64,000 nt of DNA, taken from contig NC_089441.1 of NCBI RefSeq assembly GCF_026210795.1, forward strand, positions 3,162,001 to 3,226,000, in the 5' to 3' direction. The DNA is from Rhizophagus irregularis (Eukaryota; Glomeromycota; Glomeromycetes; Glomerales; Glomeraceae). Shown one piece after another: positions 45,120 to 56,054 of the stretch. A model generated the notes under the pieces. That model was not told the origin of the DNA, did not search any database, and saw nothing but the letters and a program-made list of their open reading frames with translations. Numbering within the stretch: the stretch's first letter is position 1; every line of letters starts with the position of its first letter. A program made the translations under genes and the position numbers.

Positions 45120-48100
45120 ATGAGTTTCAAATGCCCCCTTTGTATGCGAATATTCAGTCAACGCTTTGCATATACTCAACACGCCCAAAAATGCTTAAAA
45201 AATGTAGAAGTAGAAGTAGAAGATGATGATGATAATAATGATAGTGAAAAATATAGCAGTGAAATGGATACAAGAAGTAATCTAAGTAGTGAATATGAAA
45301 ATGATAAAGTTGAGGTAATTATGTTATTCCAGATTATTCTTTTTAAAGAAAAAGCTCAAATTATACTAACTCATTTTGGTTTATAATTTTAGGTGGATGA
45401 TGATAATAATGTACAAAATATGTCATTTGACAGTATTGGAAGTGCAATATCAGAGATGAGCCTTGAAGATAGTAACTTTGAAAATATATTAGATTCATCT
45501 GAAGAGCCTGAAATTTTTGAAGAACCCAAAAATCTCAATACCAAAACTTGCACAGAATTTCCTAATGATGCTTATAAAGATCTAATGTTATTAGTAACGA
45601 AATATAAAATAAACAATAAAGGTGGTAATGAAATAATACGTTTTTTTAATAAACATTCAAATCTTACAGAATCACCATTACCAAAAAATATTGAACAGGG
45701 ACGAGCATTTATGAATAATATGAAGTTTTCTAATTTAGAATTTAGTAAAGTTCTTATAACAAAACATAAGGATAAAGATTATTTTCTTTATTATCAAAAC
45801 TTAATACAGTGCATCAAAAATATCTTAACTGTTCCTGACATAACACAAAATTTTGCGCTATCTTACGAAAACTATGAGGTAAATAGTAAATATTAGTTAA
45901 TTCAATAATTTAAATAATATTTATTTTAATTTATTTATATTATTTTATAGTATAATAGAGAAAGTATTTACAGTGAACAAAACACTGGAAAATGGTGGAA
46001 AACTACGCAAGAATCCTTACCTACTGGTTCCAAATTATTATCAATTATTTTATATTCAGATGCAACAACTACAGATACATTAGGAAAAAGTCAATTGCAT
46101 CCAATATATATTTCATTAGGCAATATTCCAATATGGCGTCGTAATAAACAGGATGCAAAGCAACTTTTGGGATATTTACCAATTTTAGAAGCTGCAAATA
46201 AAGATCTGGTTCGTGATACCTTTCATAAATCTTTACGTCATTTACTAGAACCAATTATTTTATTAAAAGATGGTATAGACCTTTTTATAAATAATGAAAA
46301 TACCTGGTTTTATCCTAGAGTTTCAACTATTATTGCAGATTGGCCAGAAGCCGCAAGTTTTTGTTTAGTTTATAAATCCTCCAATTCAAGCCTTCCATGT
46401 CACTCCTGTTTAATTAAAAGGGACAATCTTGCAAATATAAACTTATCGGTTAATGATGTAATACTAAGAACTCATGATGAAATGCGTAAATATTTTGAAA
46501 ATGATACACAAAAATCTGTTTGCATAGAATCTGTACCTAATTTTTTTTGGGATTTGCCGTAAGTATGCAAAAGTAGAAATAATTATAATAACATATATAT
46601 ATATTAATTATAAATATTTATATTATCAAGGAATATAAATATCTACTTGGCTACTGTTCCTGACAGAATGCATCATTTAGATTTGGGTTTATTTCGTTAT
46701 CAAATTATCTTCACGTGCGATATCTTAAAATTGCAACATGTTAATGGTAATAAATTAGTTGAAGAAGTAGATTGCCGTCTAGCAGCAATTCCACGTTTTC
46801 CCGCCATTAAAATTTTTTCCAATGGACTGCAGTCAATTGCAAGATTAACTGCTAATGAATATCGAAGTTTGATGAAAGTCATGATATTTGTTATTGATAA
46901 TTTATATGATGAAAATAATAACGAAGTAGATAATTTTGTAAATAATGATGATCTTGTGAAATTGTACGAATATTGGAATGAAATGTATATTTTAAGTAGA
47001 TATGAAGAATTTAGTGAAAGTGACTTGGAGAAATTTAATGTATGTATTAAAATTTTAGTAAAATCGAAAATTTAAATTAAATAAATTAAATTAACATTTA
47101 AATTTTAGGATGCAATACATAGATGGGCGCGGATGTTTGTCAAGGCTTTTAAATTTGTTTCTCCTTCCAATTTGAAGTTGCCTAAATTGCATTCATGGGT
47201 TTATCACATTATTGACTCAATACGATCTTATGGCGCAATAAATGGCTATACCACAGAAACTTACGAAAGTCTCCACAAATATTTCGTTAAAATACCCTAC
47301 CGAATTAGCAATAAAAAAGATGTCGAACCTCAGCTTTTACGAACTGTAAGTATTTGGAAATTTATTTATTGTATATATTTATTATATAACTTAAGATGGA
47401 AATTAAATTAATAGATAAAACGTCAAGCAATATCTATTAGAATGTCTCAACATTCAGTGAATCCGGCAAAAAACACCTCGCACTTGTAAATTTTCTGCAA
47501 GACTCTTTGATTTCTCTTTCAAGATGCAAATACATTTTTTAATGAAAAAAAGATTCCGTGATAATAAAATGCAGACCGGTTTTGCTAGATTTATAAGTTG
47601 TCTGGATTCATATCTAGATTTACTTGATGGGTTCACAATTATTGGTGAAACCCGAATAAACATATACGGATCGGTAACACTGGAAAATGGTGCCATAATC
47701 GTGCGCACAAACAGGTATCATAATAAAGTATGGTTTAGCGACATAGCTATTTCAATGGATTCTGAAGAATCAAATGATTATATATCAGACAAAGGACTTT
47801 GTTATGGATACAGGTATTTTTCCAATTTATGTAATAATTTATTATAAAGTATTAATAAATATTTATTATTTATAGGCCTTATTGTTAGCAGAAGTATTAA
47901 CAGACCCACCGCTAAATCTCGCATTAATTCAATGGTACGATTTTAAATCTAAAAGGAACCCATATTTATATGGATGTCCTCACTTAAAATTGATAGAATT
48001 ATATAACTTTGTAGCTATAGAGTCTATACATGGTGTCGTTCACATAGTACCCCGATTTGATAAACAAAATGAATATTTCGTAAATAAATATATTTTTTAG
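45120..48100 (+). pseudogene. Plavaka-type transposase, copy 1 (seven exons)
   Basis: Exons: 45120-45314, 45393-45878, 45951-46558, 46631-47039, 47109-47345, about 47415-47811 and 47876-48100, with GT-AG introns of 60-80 bp. It totals about 850 residues. The N-terminus has a C2HC-type finger (CPLCMRIFSQRFAYTQHAQK then C). Family motifs follow: WWKTTQESLPTGSKLLSII, LYSDATTTDTLGKSQLHPIY (first Asp), RRNKQDAKQLLGYLPIL, FYPRVSTIIADWPEAASF, a CHSC pair, ATVPDRMHHLDLGLF (Asp), and TTETYESLHKYF (Glu). These fit the RNase H-fold Plavaka transposases known from fungi (CMC-related). Exon 6 has frameshifts near 47467 and 47515 against copy 2, so the copy is not intact. Exons 1-5 are clean. Confidence 0.8.
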
Positions 48101-48194
48101 TCACTTGATATAGGAGTTTTGATTTATTTTAATAAAATTATATCCTTAAAGAATTTATGGTCACGTTTCCCATATCATAAATAAAATGCAGATT

Positions 48195-48408
48195 TATTTA
48201 TTTAATTATTAACAACACGGGTGTGACATAAATAAATCGTGACTGAAATTTGTGTTCAATTTGTGTTCAATTTGTGTTGATAATTCTGGTAAAAAATTAT
48301 TAATTTTGGCCAAATTTCGTTAAATTTGTTAAATTTGTGTTGAGTTTGTGTTGAATTTGTGTTGCGTAATTTTTTATTTATCACAAGGGGATGATATTTA
48401 GTAATTGC
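48195..48408. repeat. Inner inverted repeat, right arm, copy 1
   Basis: Inverse of 42329-42541. It follows the transposase stop by about 95 bp and ends GATATTTAGTAATTGCATG. Beyond it the inverted similarity fades through short T-rich blocks. Confidence 0.8.
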
Positions 48409-48974
48409 ATGTACGACGTACAAGATTTTTTTTTATGATTTTTTTAAGAAATGTACGCAAAATATTTAATCAGAATATAATTGTTTTATTTTTAAATATG
48501 ATATATTGATGATTTTTTTTTAAAAAAAAAATTGATTTTTTTAAAATTCAATAGAATGTGCTAATAATAAATTGGTTTATTTTTAAATATAATATATTGA
48601 TATTTATATTTAAATAACCAAAACATGTACATGATTTTTAATTATTTTTAATTGAAATCATGTACATGATTTTTAATTATTTTTAATTGAAATCAAACTA
48701 AGATTTTTTTTAAAAAAAAATTAAAATAAATTAAGTGATTTATATTTATATTTAGAATCATGATATTTATATTTAGATAATCCATATCCGCATGAGATTT
48801 AATTAATATGTTTAATGATGAAAAGTCTAATAAATTAAATTTTAATTGAAACGAGAAATAAAATCAAACCAAAGAGGTATTGTTCAAATTTTATTTAAAG
48901 TGACATTTTACGACTTTCTTTCAAATTTTTACTCATCCCAAAATCAAATTATAAAAATCAAATCAAATCTAATA
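48409..48974. other. T-rich spacer with short duplications
   Basis: Between the inner repeat and the trihelix gene. A 50-bp segment ACATGTACATGATTTTTAAT is tandemly duplicated at 48620-48690 (single in copy 2). It probably contains the trihelix promoter, but no specific element is identifiable. Confidence 0.5.
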
Positions 48975-49597
48975 ATGCCTCGCCAAACACGTCGTCGTTC
49001 CTATAACGTCCATTGGAACTGGGCTATGATGGACGAACTTGTCGACATACGCCGCTGACAGAAACCGTGCCTACCATAATATTAATGGTAGAAGCCGCCA
49101 AGATTTTTGGGACTCTGTTGCCAATAGGTTCATATGACTAATATCTATAATTTCTTTAAGAAAGAATTTAAATTCAAATTAACCAATCCATTTAATTGAA
49201 TCAGAATAAATAGAATATTTCGAACGAGGGTTTCCGACGGCAACAGTGCAGCCAAAAGTGGAGGGAACCTCGTCGGGGATTACCATGTAAGTAAATAAAT
49301 AACATTACATTCATATAAATTAAATGTATTTACCGAATATTCAAACTGATTTTGATATTTAGAACTATGTCCTTTATCGTAATGGTAACCCTGGGCGGCG
49401 GCTGTGGACGCGTACCGGCGCAAGATATTATCGCGAATTTAGAACGAGATTTTGGGAGAGGCCGGGTAATTATACTATAATAAAATTTATAATTAATATT
49501 TACGTTCATGTTTTAAATTTGATAAATTTGATCAATTTTAGTCACGCGTGACGATCGTAGGGCAAGGAGACAAACTTACACGTATCGTAGAAGATAA
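48975..49597 (+). pseudogene. Trihelix/SANT-like protein of the large transposon, copy 1 (damaged)
   Basis: The same four-exon layout as the intact copy at 59845-60485. Exon 1 reads MPRQTRRRSYNVHWNWAMMD and then hits a TGA where an insertion turned CGCGATAGA into CGCTGACAGA (near 49055). Exon 2 has extra bases in CGACGGCAACAG (near 49234), and exon 3 lacks bases relative to copy 2 (near 49395). Function, if any, would be DNA binding at the element ends, inferred from the intact copy. Confidence 0.7.
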
Positions 49598-49974
49598 TTA
49601 TTTTTATTTTTTTATTATTTATTAAGTGAGTAAAGTGATTTTGGCGATCCGTACCAAATATCGGCTGGAGACTCACGTTTTTTTGGGCTGTGACTGATAC
49701 TGACGTCCACGCCGTACAGCCTGGGTACTATTTTATAAAATAGTAGCGAACAAGTATCAAATGTGTATTTTTTTTATTAAGTTATAATAAAAATTAGAAT
49801 TTACTTTAATTTTTAACATAAAAATTGTAAATAATAAAAAATTCGTAAATAAAAATAAATTTGCTTTCCCAAACTTAAAAAAAAAGGTGTTTATATAAAA
49901 GAAAAGGTGTTTATATTATTTTTGATTATTCAATAGTATCACATGCCCCTTGTATACGTTCTACTGCATATGCA

Positions 49975-50640
49975 GTTTACAATCTCGTAAATTTTCGAAA
50001 TATTTCAACCGTAATATTACACAGGTTTACAGTTTCGTAAATTTTCGAAATATTTCAACCGTAATATTACGCAGGTTTACAGTTTCGTAAATTTGCAGAA
50101 TATTTTGACCGTAATATTACGCAGGTTTACAGTTTCGTAAATTTTCGAAATATTTTAACCGTAATATTACGCAGGTTTACAGTTTCGTAAATTTTCGAAA
50201 TATTTCAACCGTAATATTACGCAGGTTTACAGTTTCGTAAATTTTCGAAATATTTTAACCGTAATATTACGCAGGTTTACAGTTTCGTAAATTTTCGAAA
50301 TATTTCAACTGTAATATTACGCAGGTTTACAGTTTCGTAAATTTTCGAAATATTTCAACCGTAATATTACGCAGGTTTACAGTTTCGTAAATTTTCGAAA
50401 TATTTCAACCGTAATATTACGCAGGTTTACAGTTTCGTAAATTTGCAGAATATTTTGACCGTAATATTGCGTAAATCTTACGATATTGAAAACTTACGTA
50501 ATATTTTAACCGTAATATCACATAAATCTTACAAAATTGTAAACTTACGTAATATTTTGAAATTTTTCGAAATATTATGCCATAAACTTTCGTAAACTTA
50601 CAAAATCGTAAACTTACGCAATTTTTCGCACTATAAAATT
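49975..50640. repeat. Right subterminal 50-bp array, copy 1
   Basis: About nine units of 50 bp (GTAATATTACGCAGGTTTAC, AGTTTCGTAAATTTTCGAAA, TATTTCAACC), then degenerate CGTAAACTTACG words up to the terminus. Copy 2 has about seven units (60860-61225). The TTTCGAAATATT motif is shared with the left end and with the hairpin MITE at 7922-8022. Confidence 0.9.
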
Positions 50641-50693
50641 TCCTGATGATATATCAATGAAGATAGGGCTAGGGTATTCAATAACGGAACAAC

Positions 50694-50893
50694 CACACGT
50701 CAAATGACCAAAAACAGGCAAAAAAAATGGCTAGAATTGCATAAACTATTCACAAATTTATATAAACTATTTACAAATAGTATAGGTTAATTCGCAAATA
50801 GCCAAAAACAGCTAAAAATAGCCAAAAATAGCCAAAAATAGCCACTGCTTTTCGCGCCATTTTTTTTGCCGATTTTTAGCATTTCGACCTGTG
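50694..50893. mobile_element. 200-bp CACTA-like MITE, copy 2
   Basis: Nearly identical to 27304-27513. Ends CACACGTCAAATGACC and, on the other strand, CACAGGTCGAAATGC; the 3-bp duplication AAC lies at 50691-50693 and 50894-50896. It has fewer AATAGCC repeats than copy 1. It sits in LINE copy 2 between ORF1 and ORF2, 45 bp from the large element. Confidence 0.88.
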
Positions 50894-50917
50894 AACCAAC
50901 CCCCAATATAATCAAAA

Positions 50918-51849
50918 ATGATAGTACAACCTATAGATATTCGACCATCTATTGATGGTATTATGGACATTAAAAATACATTTAAGATAACAACAATTAA
51001 TGTGTCAAGATTAAATACAACACTTAAGCAAGAACAAGTTTTAAATTACATGAAAATTAATAAGATTAGTTGTATAATAGTTACAGAAACAAAACTTCAA
51101 ACTGCTAGTGCGAAAATAATTTATAAAGAATATAAGGATATAACAACTTTGTGGTCATGCGACGATGACAACTATTTTTCAACTGGAGTTGCGATTATAA
51201 TGAATAATGATTATGCAAAATATGTTATTAAAAAAGATATTATCAAAGGTCGAGCTTTAAAACTTACGTTACTTTTGAAAGGAAAGATTCGTTTCACAAT
51301 TATTGCAATTTATAACTTTTCAAATAATAGTTATAAAGATGAAATTTTGAAATTTTATATGAAATTAGAAGAAATTTTAACAGCTGAGAAAAAATTAAAA
51401 GCTAAAATAGTTTGTATTGGAGATTTTAATGCAAGTTATGATACAGCGATAGCTCAACAAAGAGCAAATCGAAAAATTTTCTGAAAAGATCGTATTTTTC
51501 AGATATTAAAAAAGAACGTTATGATTGATATTAATTTAATTTACCATAATAAACCGTTGAATACATGGAATAGATCAGATAAAAAATCTAGAATTGATTA
51601 CATATGGGTCACAGAAGATTTAGTACCAGATACTATCTACGCGTCTACGAATAAAGTCCACATATTTGAAACCGATCATTCAGCCGTTATGGTATATTTC
51701 CAAATAGGTGACCTGTTTCATACAAAACAATTATTTAAAAAGAAAAAACATAATAATAATAATTTAAAAGTGGATTATAAGAAAATAGATAGTCAATTAT
51801 GGGAAACATATGCAGAAAAAATAGGAAAGTTATTGGATAAAGAAAAAGA
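50918..51849 (+). pseudogene. LINE copy 2 ORF2, endonuclease part
   Basis: Begins at about 50918 (MIVQPIDIRPSIDGIMDI). The endonuclease motifs are present: INVSRLN, IIVTETKLQ (Glu), VCIGDFNASYD, RIDYIWVTEDLV and ETDHSAVMVYF. One in-frame TGA lies at 51482. The frame is cut by large-element copy 2 after LDKEKD and resumes at 61423: joining across the 2-bp duplication gives KEKDIIDNVKILIKNINRIW, which confirms one gene. It is related to ORF2 at 16373-21781 but well diverged. Confidence 0.88.
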
Positions 51850-51879
51850 TACATCAGGAAATTATATAGTGCGAAAAGT

Positions 51880-52355
51880 TGCGCAAGTTTACACATCATA
51901 ATATTTCGTAAGCTTCCAGACCCACCGCAAGTTTGCGTAAGCGTAATATTTCGTAACTTTTTAAAATATTTCGAAATATTACGATATGCAAAGCTTCGTA
52001 ATTTTACGATTTGTAATATTCTGTAATTTTGCGGTTCACAATATTTCGTAATTTTACATAATATTTCGTAAGTTTTCAGACCCGCCGCAAGTTTGCGTAA
52101 ACGTAATATTTTGTAACTTTTTAAAATATTTCGAAATATTACTGTATGCAAGGCTTCGTAATTTTACGATTCGTAATATTCCGTAATTTTACTGCGTAAT
52201 ACTTCGCAACTTTTTAAAATATTTCGAAATTCTATGATGCGTAATGTTCCATAATTTGACGATTCGTAATATTCTGTGATTTTACACAACTTAATATTTC
52301 GTAATATTTCAAAATATTTCGATAAATAATACTTCATTTTCTGTACTATAAGTTT
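51880..52355. repeat. Left subterminal CGTAATATTTCG repeats, copy 2
   Basis: Nearly identical to 40985-41460, including the repeated CAGACCCRCCGCAAGTTTGC block. Confidence 0.7.
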
Positions 52356-52359
52356 ATAT

Positions 52360-53220
52360 AATGTATGTTTTATTAGATATAATCATAAAAAATTACAAGT
52401 ATTTATTAATATATACAGAATACATAAAAGTAAAAAAGAGAAAGAGTAGAGTAACAATATTATTAGACGTAAAAAGAAGAGAAACAGCTATAGTAACGTT
52501 AGTATTAGATATAAAGATAAAAGAAATATTGTTATTATTGTTAGTATTAAGGTAAAAAGAGTTAAAGAAACAGTAAAAGGAGTAAAAGAAACATGGATAT
52601 TATCGTTAGTATTAAAGTACAAGTAAAAAGAAATAAAGGAAACGTAGATAGTATTGTTAGTATTACGACATAAAGTAACAAAGAGGTAAAAAAAACGCGT
52701 TAATATTAAAATAATTAGTATTAATAAATAAATATTTCTATACCTGCAAAGTAATTGAACAAAAGAATAAAGAAATAAAGAGAAAGGAAAAAATAAACAT
52801 GTTGTTAGTATTGTTAGTATCGTTAGTATTAAAGTACAAGTAAAAAGGAATAAAGGAAACATGGATATTATTGTTAGTATTACGATACAAAATAACAAAG
52901 AGGTAAAAAAAAATAAAAATAATTAGTATTAATAAACAAATATTTCTATACCTGCAAAGCAATAAATTATGAAATATATGTAAATATATTGTATATAATT
53001 AAAGAAATAATAGAAAGAAGAGACAAAAAAATTAAAAATATTGAACAAAAGAATAAAGAAATAAGAAACAAAAATAAATAAGACAAAAACGCGTGCATGA
53101 TTAAATGATTAAATGATTAAATCACATGCAAGGATCAGCCTAATTTGATTGGCCAGAAAATACGATATCGTAAAATTACGGAAATCCGCATTTTAAAAAA
53201 TCACAGAAATTGTATATGCA
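52360..53220. repeat. GTTAGTATTA purine-rich repeats, copy 2
   Basis: Counterpart of 41464-42328, with the same low-complexity composition. No gene called. Confidence 0.6.
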
Positions 53221-53221
53221 C

Positions 53222-53432
53222 AATTACTAAATATTATCCCCTCGTGATAAATTAAAAATTATCAACACAAACTCAACACAAATTTAACAAATTTAACGAA
53301 ATTTGGCCAAAATTAACAAATTTTTACCAGAATTATCAACACAAATTGAACACAAATTGAACACAAATTTCAGCCACGATTTATTTATGTCACACCCGTG
53401 TTGTTAAGAATTAATAACCATTTTATTTATTA
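53222..53432. repeat. Inner inverted repeat, left arm, copy 2
   Basis: Same as 42329-42541. Its inverted partner is at about 59140-59335, where one AATTTGTGTTC repeat is missing. Confidence 0.8.
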
Positions 53433-53498
53433 AAACTATATTAATTATGGTAAAAAAAATGCTATTACGTGTGATATATATAAAAAATAATATTTATT

Positions 53499-54910
53499 TT
53501 TTATGCAACCCATAATTCTCTAATAAACTATTTACATACCGACCTTCCTCCTACGTGTTATAAGAGTCAATAGAAAGTATATGTCGTCAAGTCTATGCCA
53601 TCGTTGGTGCACCGAATCGTTGGCCGTATCCGTCGTTGGCTGCATCGTCGTTAGCTGCGCCATCGTTAGCCTCCTCGTTAGTCGCATCAGCAAATCGGCT
53701 GCACCTGCTCTATCGTCGGCTATCTATACTTCCATCGTCTACATCATTACCATCATGAGAATCGTCGTCCGAATGTGTAAATTTATACTTTATTTTCCAA
53801 CTTTTGCTAAAAATCAATAAATAAATAAATAAACTGTAATTCAAATAATTCACATTTTGCAAATTGTAAATTAAAAACTTACTAAGTTGTTGATTATCTT
53901 CGACTTCATTATACTTTCGCTCATTTGAATGTTTTGATTATTAGGATTTAAGTACGTTTCACATATGCTAATCGCATACGCTATTTGTGTTTTTGAGGGA
54001 TTTTTATTTTCTTTTCGCAACTTATCAATTATCGGCGACATATATGTCGTAGGTTGCCCATCTTTAACCTTTTTAAATAGGTTGTTGTAACATCTTTTCA
54101 CCTCCGCCTTACTCTTCCATTCCTGAATCTTTGACGGACTAGCCTGAGTGTTAATAGACGGTAATTTATGCCCAGTCGCTTCGAAAACAGAATACATAAC
54201 GTCTTTAACTCTAGCGTGAACGTCCCTCGTATATCTATGTTGTTGTACTAACTATTAAAAAAAAATGTTAGTATGAAATTTAATAAAATTCATAATTGCT
54301 TTAACTTACAGTCGGGGCAATTTTTTTTTCGAAAAAAATAATCCATTGATTTTTTTTGAACTGGCGCATAAATTCCGGATTTTCGTCTTTTAAATATTTT
54401 TCGGTAGCGAGTTTGTACTCGTCTTGCGAAGGATAAACAAAATTTTCAAATAAAATTTTCAACACCTTCTTAACGAGCTCCTAATCAAACGAGATTAGCA
54501 TTTCAGGTTTACATTAAATAATATTCATCTTTATTACCTTTACATACTCCGGATCTATTGTATTATTATTATTTTTGTTATTATCGTTGAGCTTTTTTTC
54601 TATGCTCGAGAGACGGGTTTCGAGATTTTTTTGTCCGGTGATAAGAACTTCAAGCTTAGAAATTATCTGCGAATTGGTTCTTAATAGTTTTTCTATTGTT
54701 TTTTTATTAACTTTAACAATAAAATATAATTTAACTATATATTATATAATTTCTTTTATAAAGAATATGATACATATTATGTCATATATACCATCAACAC
54801 TATCATCGGATATTATTCACTCGCTTTTCAGCTTCGCTACCCTCAGTACTACGTTTTGAAAATCTTTCATTATCGTCAATTCTTCGTTTCTCGCCACGCT
54901 TTGTAGCCAT
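53499..54910 (-). pseudogene. Passenger gene A of the large transposon, copy 2
   Basis: The same five-exon arrangement from ATG at 54910. Exons 2-4 are intact here: YPSQDEYKLATEKYLKDENP is read without the extra base seen in copy 1, and the fourth exon is open over LVQQHRYTRDVHARVKDVM, YSVFEATGHKLPSINTQASP, EVKRCYNNLFKKVKDGQPT and ICETYLNPNNQNIQMSES. Exon 1 has one extra base near 54815 (KRVNN instead of KRVRIS) and the Asp/Ala-rich last exon is degenerate. Each copy is damaged at different places. The family has no recognised domain. Confidence 0.65.
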
Positions 54911-54919
54911 TATGATAAT

Positions 54920-55060
54920 AAATTTGAAACGAAAATATGAGAAAAAGGAGGAAATATATGAGAAAAAAGAGGAAATATATGAGAAAAAAGAGGAAATATA
55001 TGAGAAAAAAGAGGAAATATATGAGAAAAAGGTGAACTAGAAAATTCGAAAAGGATGAGG
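54920..55060. repeat. GAGGAAATATATGAGAAAAA repeat upstream of gene A
   Basis: About 21-bp units, five in copy 2 against three in copy 1 (44055-44110). It lies immediately 5' of passenger gene A, so it may be in its promoter or leader. It is a useful length polymorphism between copies. Confidence 0.7.
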
Positions 55061-56054
55061 AAAAAGGGGAAATACGCATGAATCAGAAATTCAGAAAAAG
55101 GAGGCAAGCTGTCGTAAGGTAATTTCCGCCAGTTCTATCTTAAAAAAGAAAAAAAACTTGCGAAATATTGCGAAAAATGGATGAACTAATGCGAAATATT
55201 ACAAAAAATGAATGTACTAATGCAAAAATTTTGCATCGTGATATTACGAAAAAATATTGTAACACTTTCGTAAGAGAACTTTAAAAAAAAACTCTCGTAA
55301 AAGCACGTAAGTACAATCGAAATATTAATCAAATCCAATTTATAAAAAAATAACATGTTACGCATGTTAGAAACTTTTATGCGATGGAAAAAAAAGTTGC
55401 AGCCAGTGAACTCATTTGGCTGATCGGATTGATAGTGATCTTGAGGCGCTTATAACCTGATTATCGCATAAATTTGTGGCTGATCATCCGTCCATTATTG
55501 TAAAAGTGATTTGCCGTGTTAAGCCAATAAATTTGCGGCTGATTATCAGATGATTAGCCGATTGAATAAGCCATCCGAATTCTTACAGCCCGTTACAGCA
55601 AATTCAAAATATGCGAAACACTCAGCACTTTTGCTGTCAGATTCACTTGGCAGGTTGCCGGCAAATTGAAATAGTAAATAAAATAATAAACAATATTTAT
55701 ATGGTACATCGTAGACTTGTTACATTTATTTTTAGATTTGCCAACCCACGAACTCGGCAAGTTCGACAGCAAAATTGCTGAGTGTTTCGCATATTTTAAA
55801 TTTTGCTATAATGCGTAAAATTGCGAATGATTCCGCGATATTAGCCACCAGATTCTTACAGCCAGTTCCATTCATTAATGCGTAAATTTGCGTAGTCGTG
55901 TCTATTCAAATAACTCAATCAATTGTAATCCATTCAATTAATTCATTAAATTTTTACAATGAATTTGCAATATAATTTTATTAGCACATAATCTCATATA
56001 AATTAAATAGTGAATTGATACTTTTCATCAAATTTGACGCGTTAATTTAGTAAC

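Larger units (their letters stand above)
40955..50648 (+). mobile_element. Large three-gene Plavaka-like transposon, copy 1
   Basis: 9694 bp with about 38-bp imperfect terminal inverted repeats starting CATCAGGAAATT and continuing TATAGTGCGAAAA. A 2-bp duplication AT lies at 40953-40954 and 50649-50650. Contents from the left: CGTAATATTTCG-rich subterminal region, repeats, passenger gene A (minus), Plavaka-type transposase (plus), trihelix gene (plus), a 50-bp subterminal array. An inner inverted repeat (about 42329-42541 and 48195-48408) brackets gene A and the transposase. It is inserted in LINE copy 2 after ORF1. It is nearly identical to copy 2 at 51852. Confidence 0.9.

Noticed and set aside
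45120-48100. Assignment to the KDZ (Kyakuja/Dileera/Zisupton) transposases
   Set aside because: The motif set (LYSDATTTD, PDRMHHLDLG, TTETYESLH with an N-terminal finger) fits Plavaka better. No TET/JBP or SAP-type companion gene is seen.
49975-50640. Regular 50-bp repeats resembling a CRISPR array
   Set aside because: The units are contiguous with no unique spacers, they lie at the end of a eukaryotic transposon, and copy 2 has the same array with a different unit number.
50918-51901. A complete short endonuclease gene
   Set aside because: The apparent C-terminus (GNYIVRKVAQVYTS) is the transposon end read in frame. The same peptide ends ORF1 at 41004. The real frame continues at 61423.
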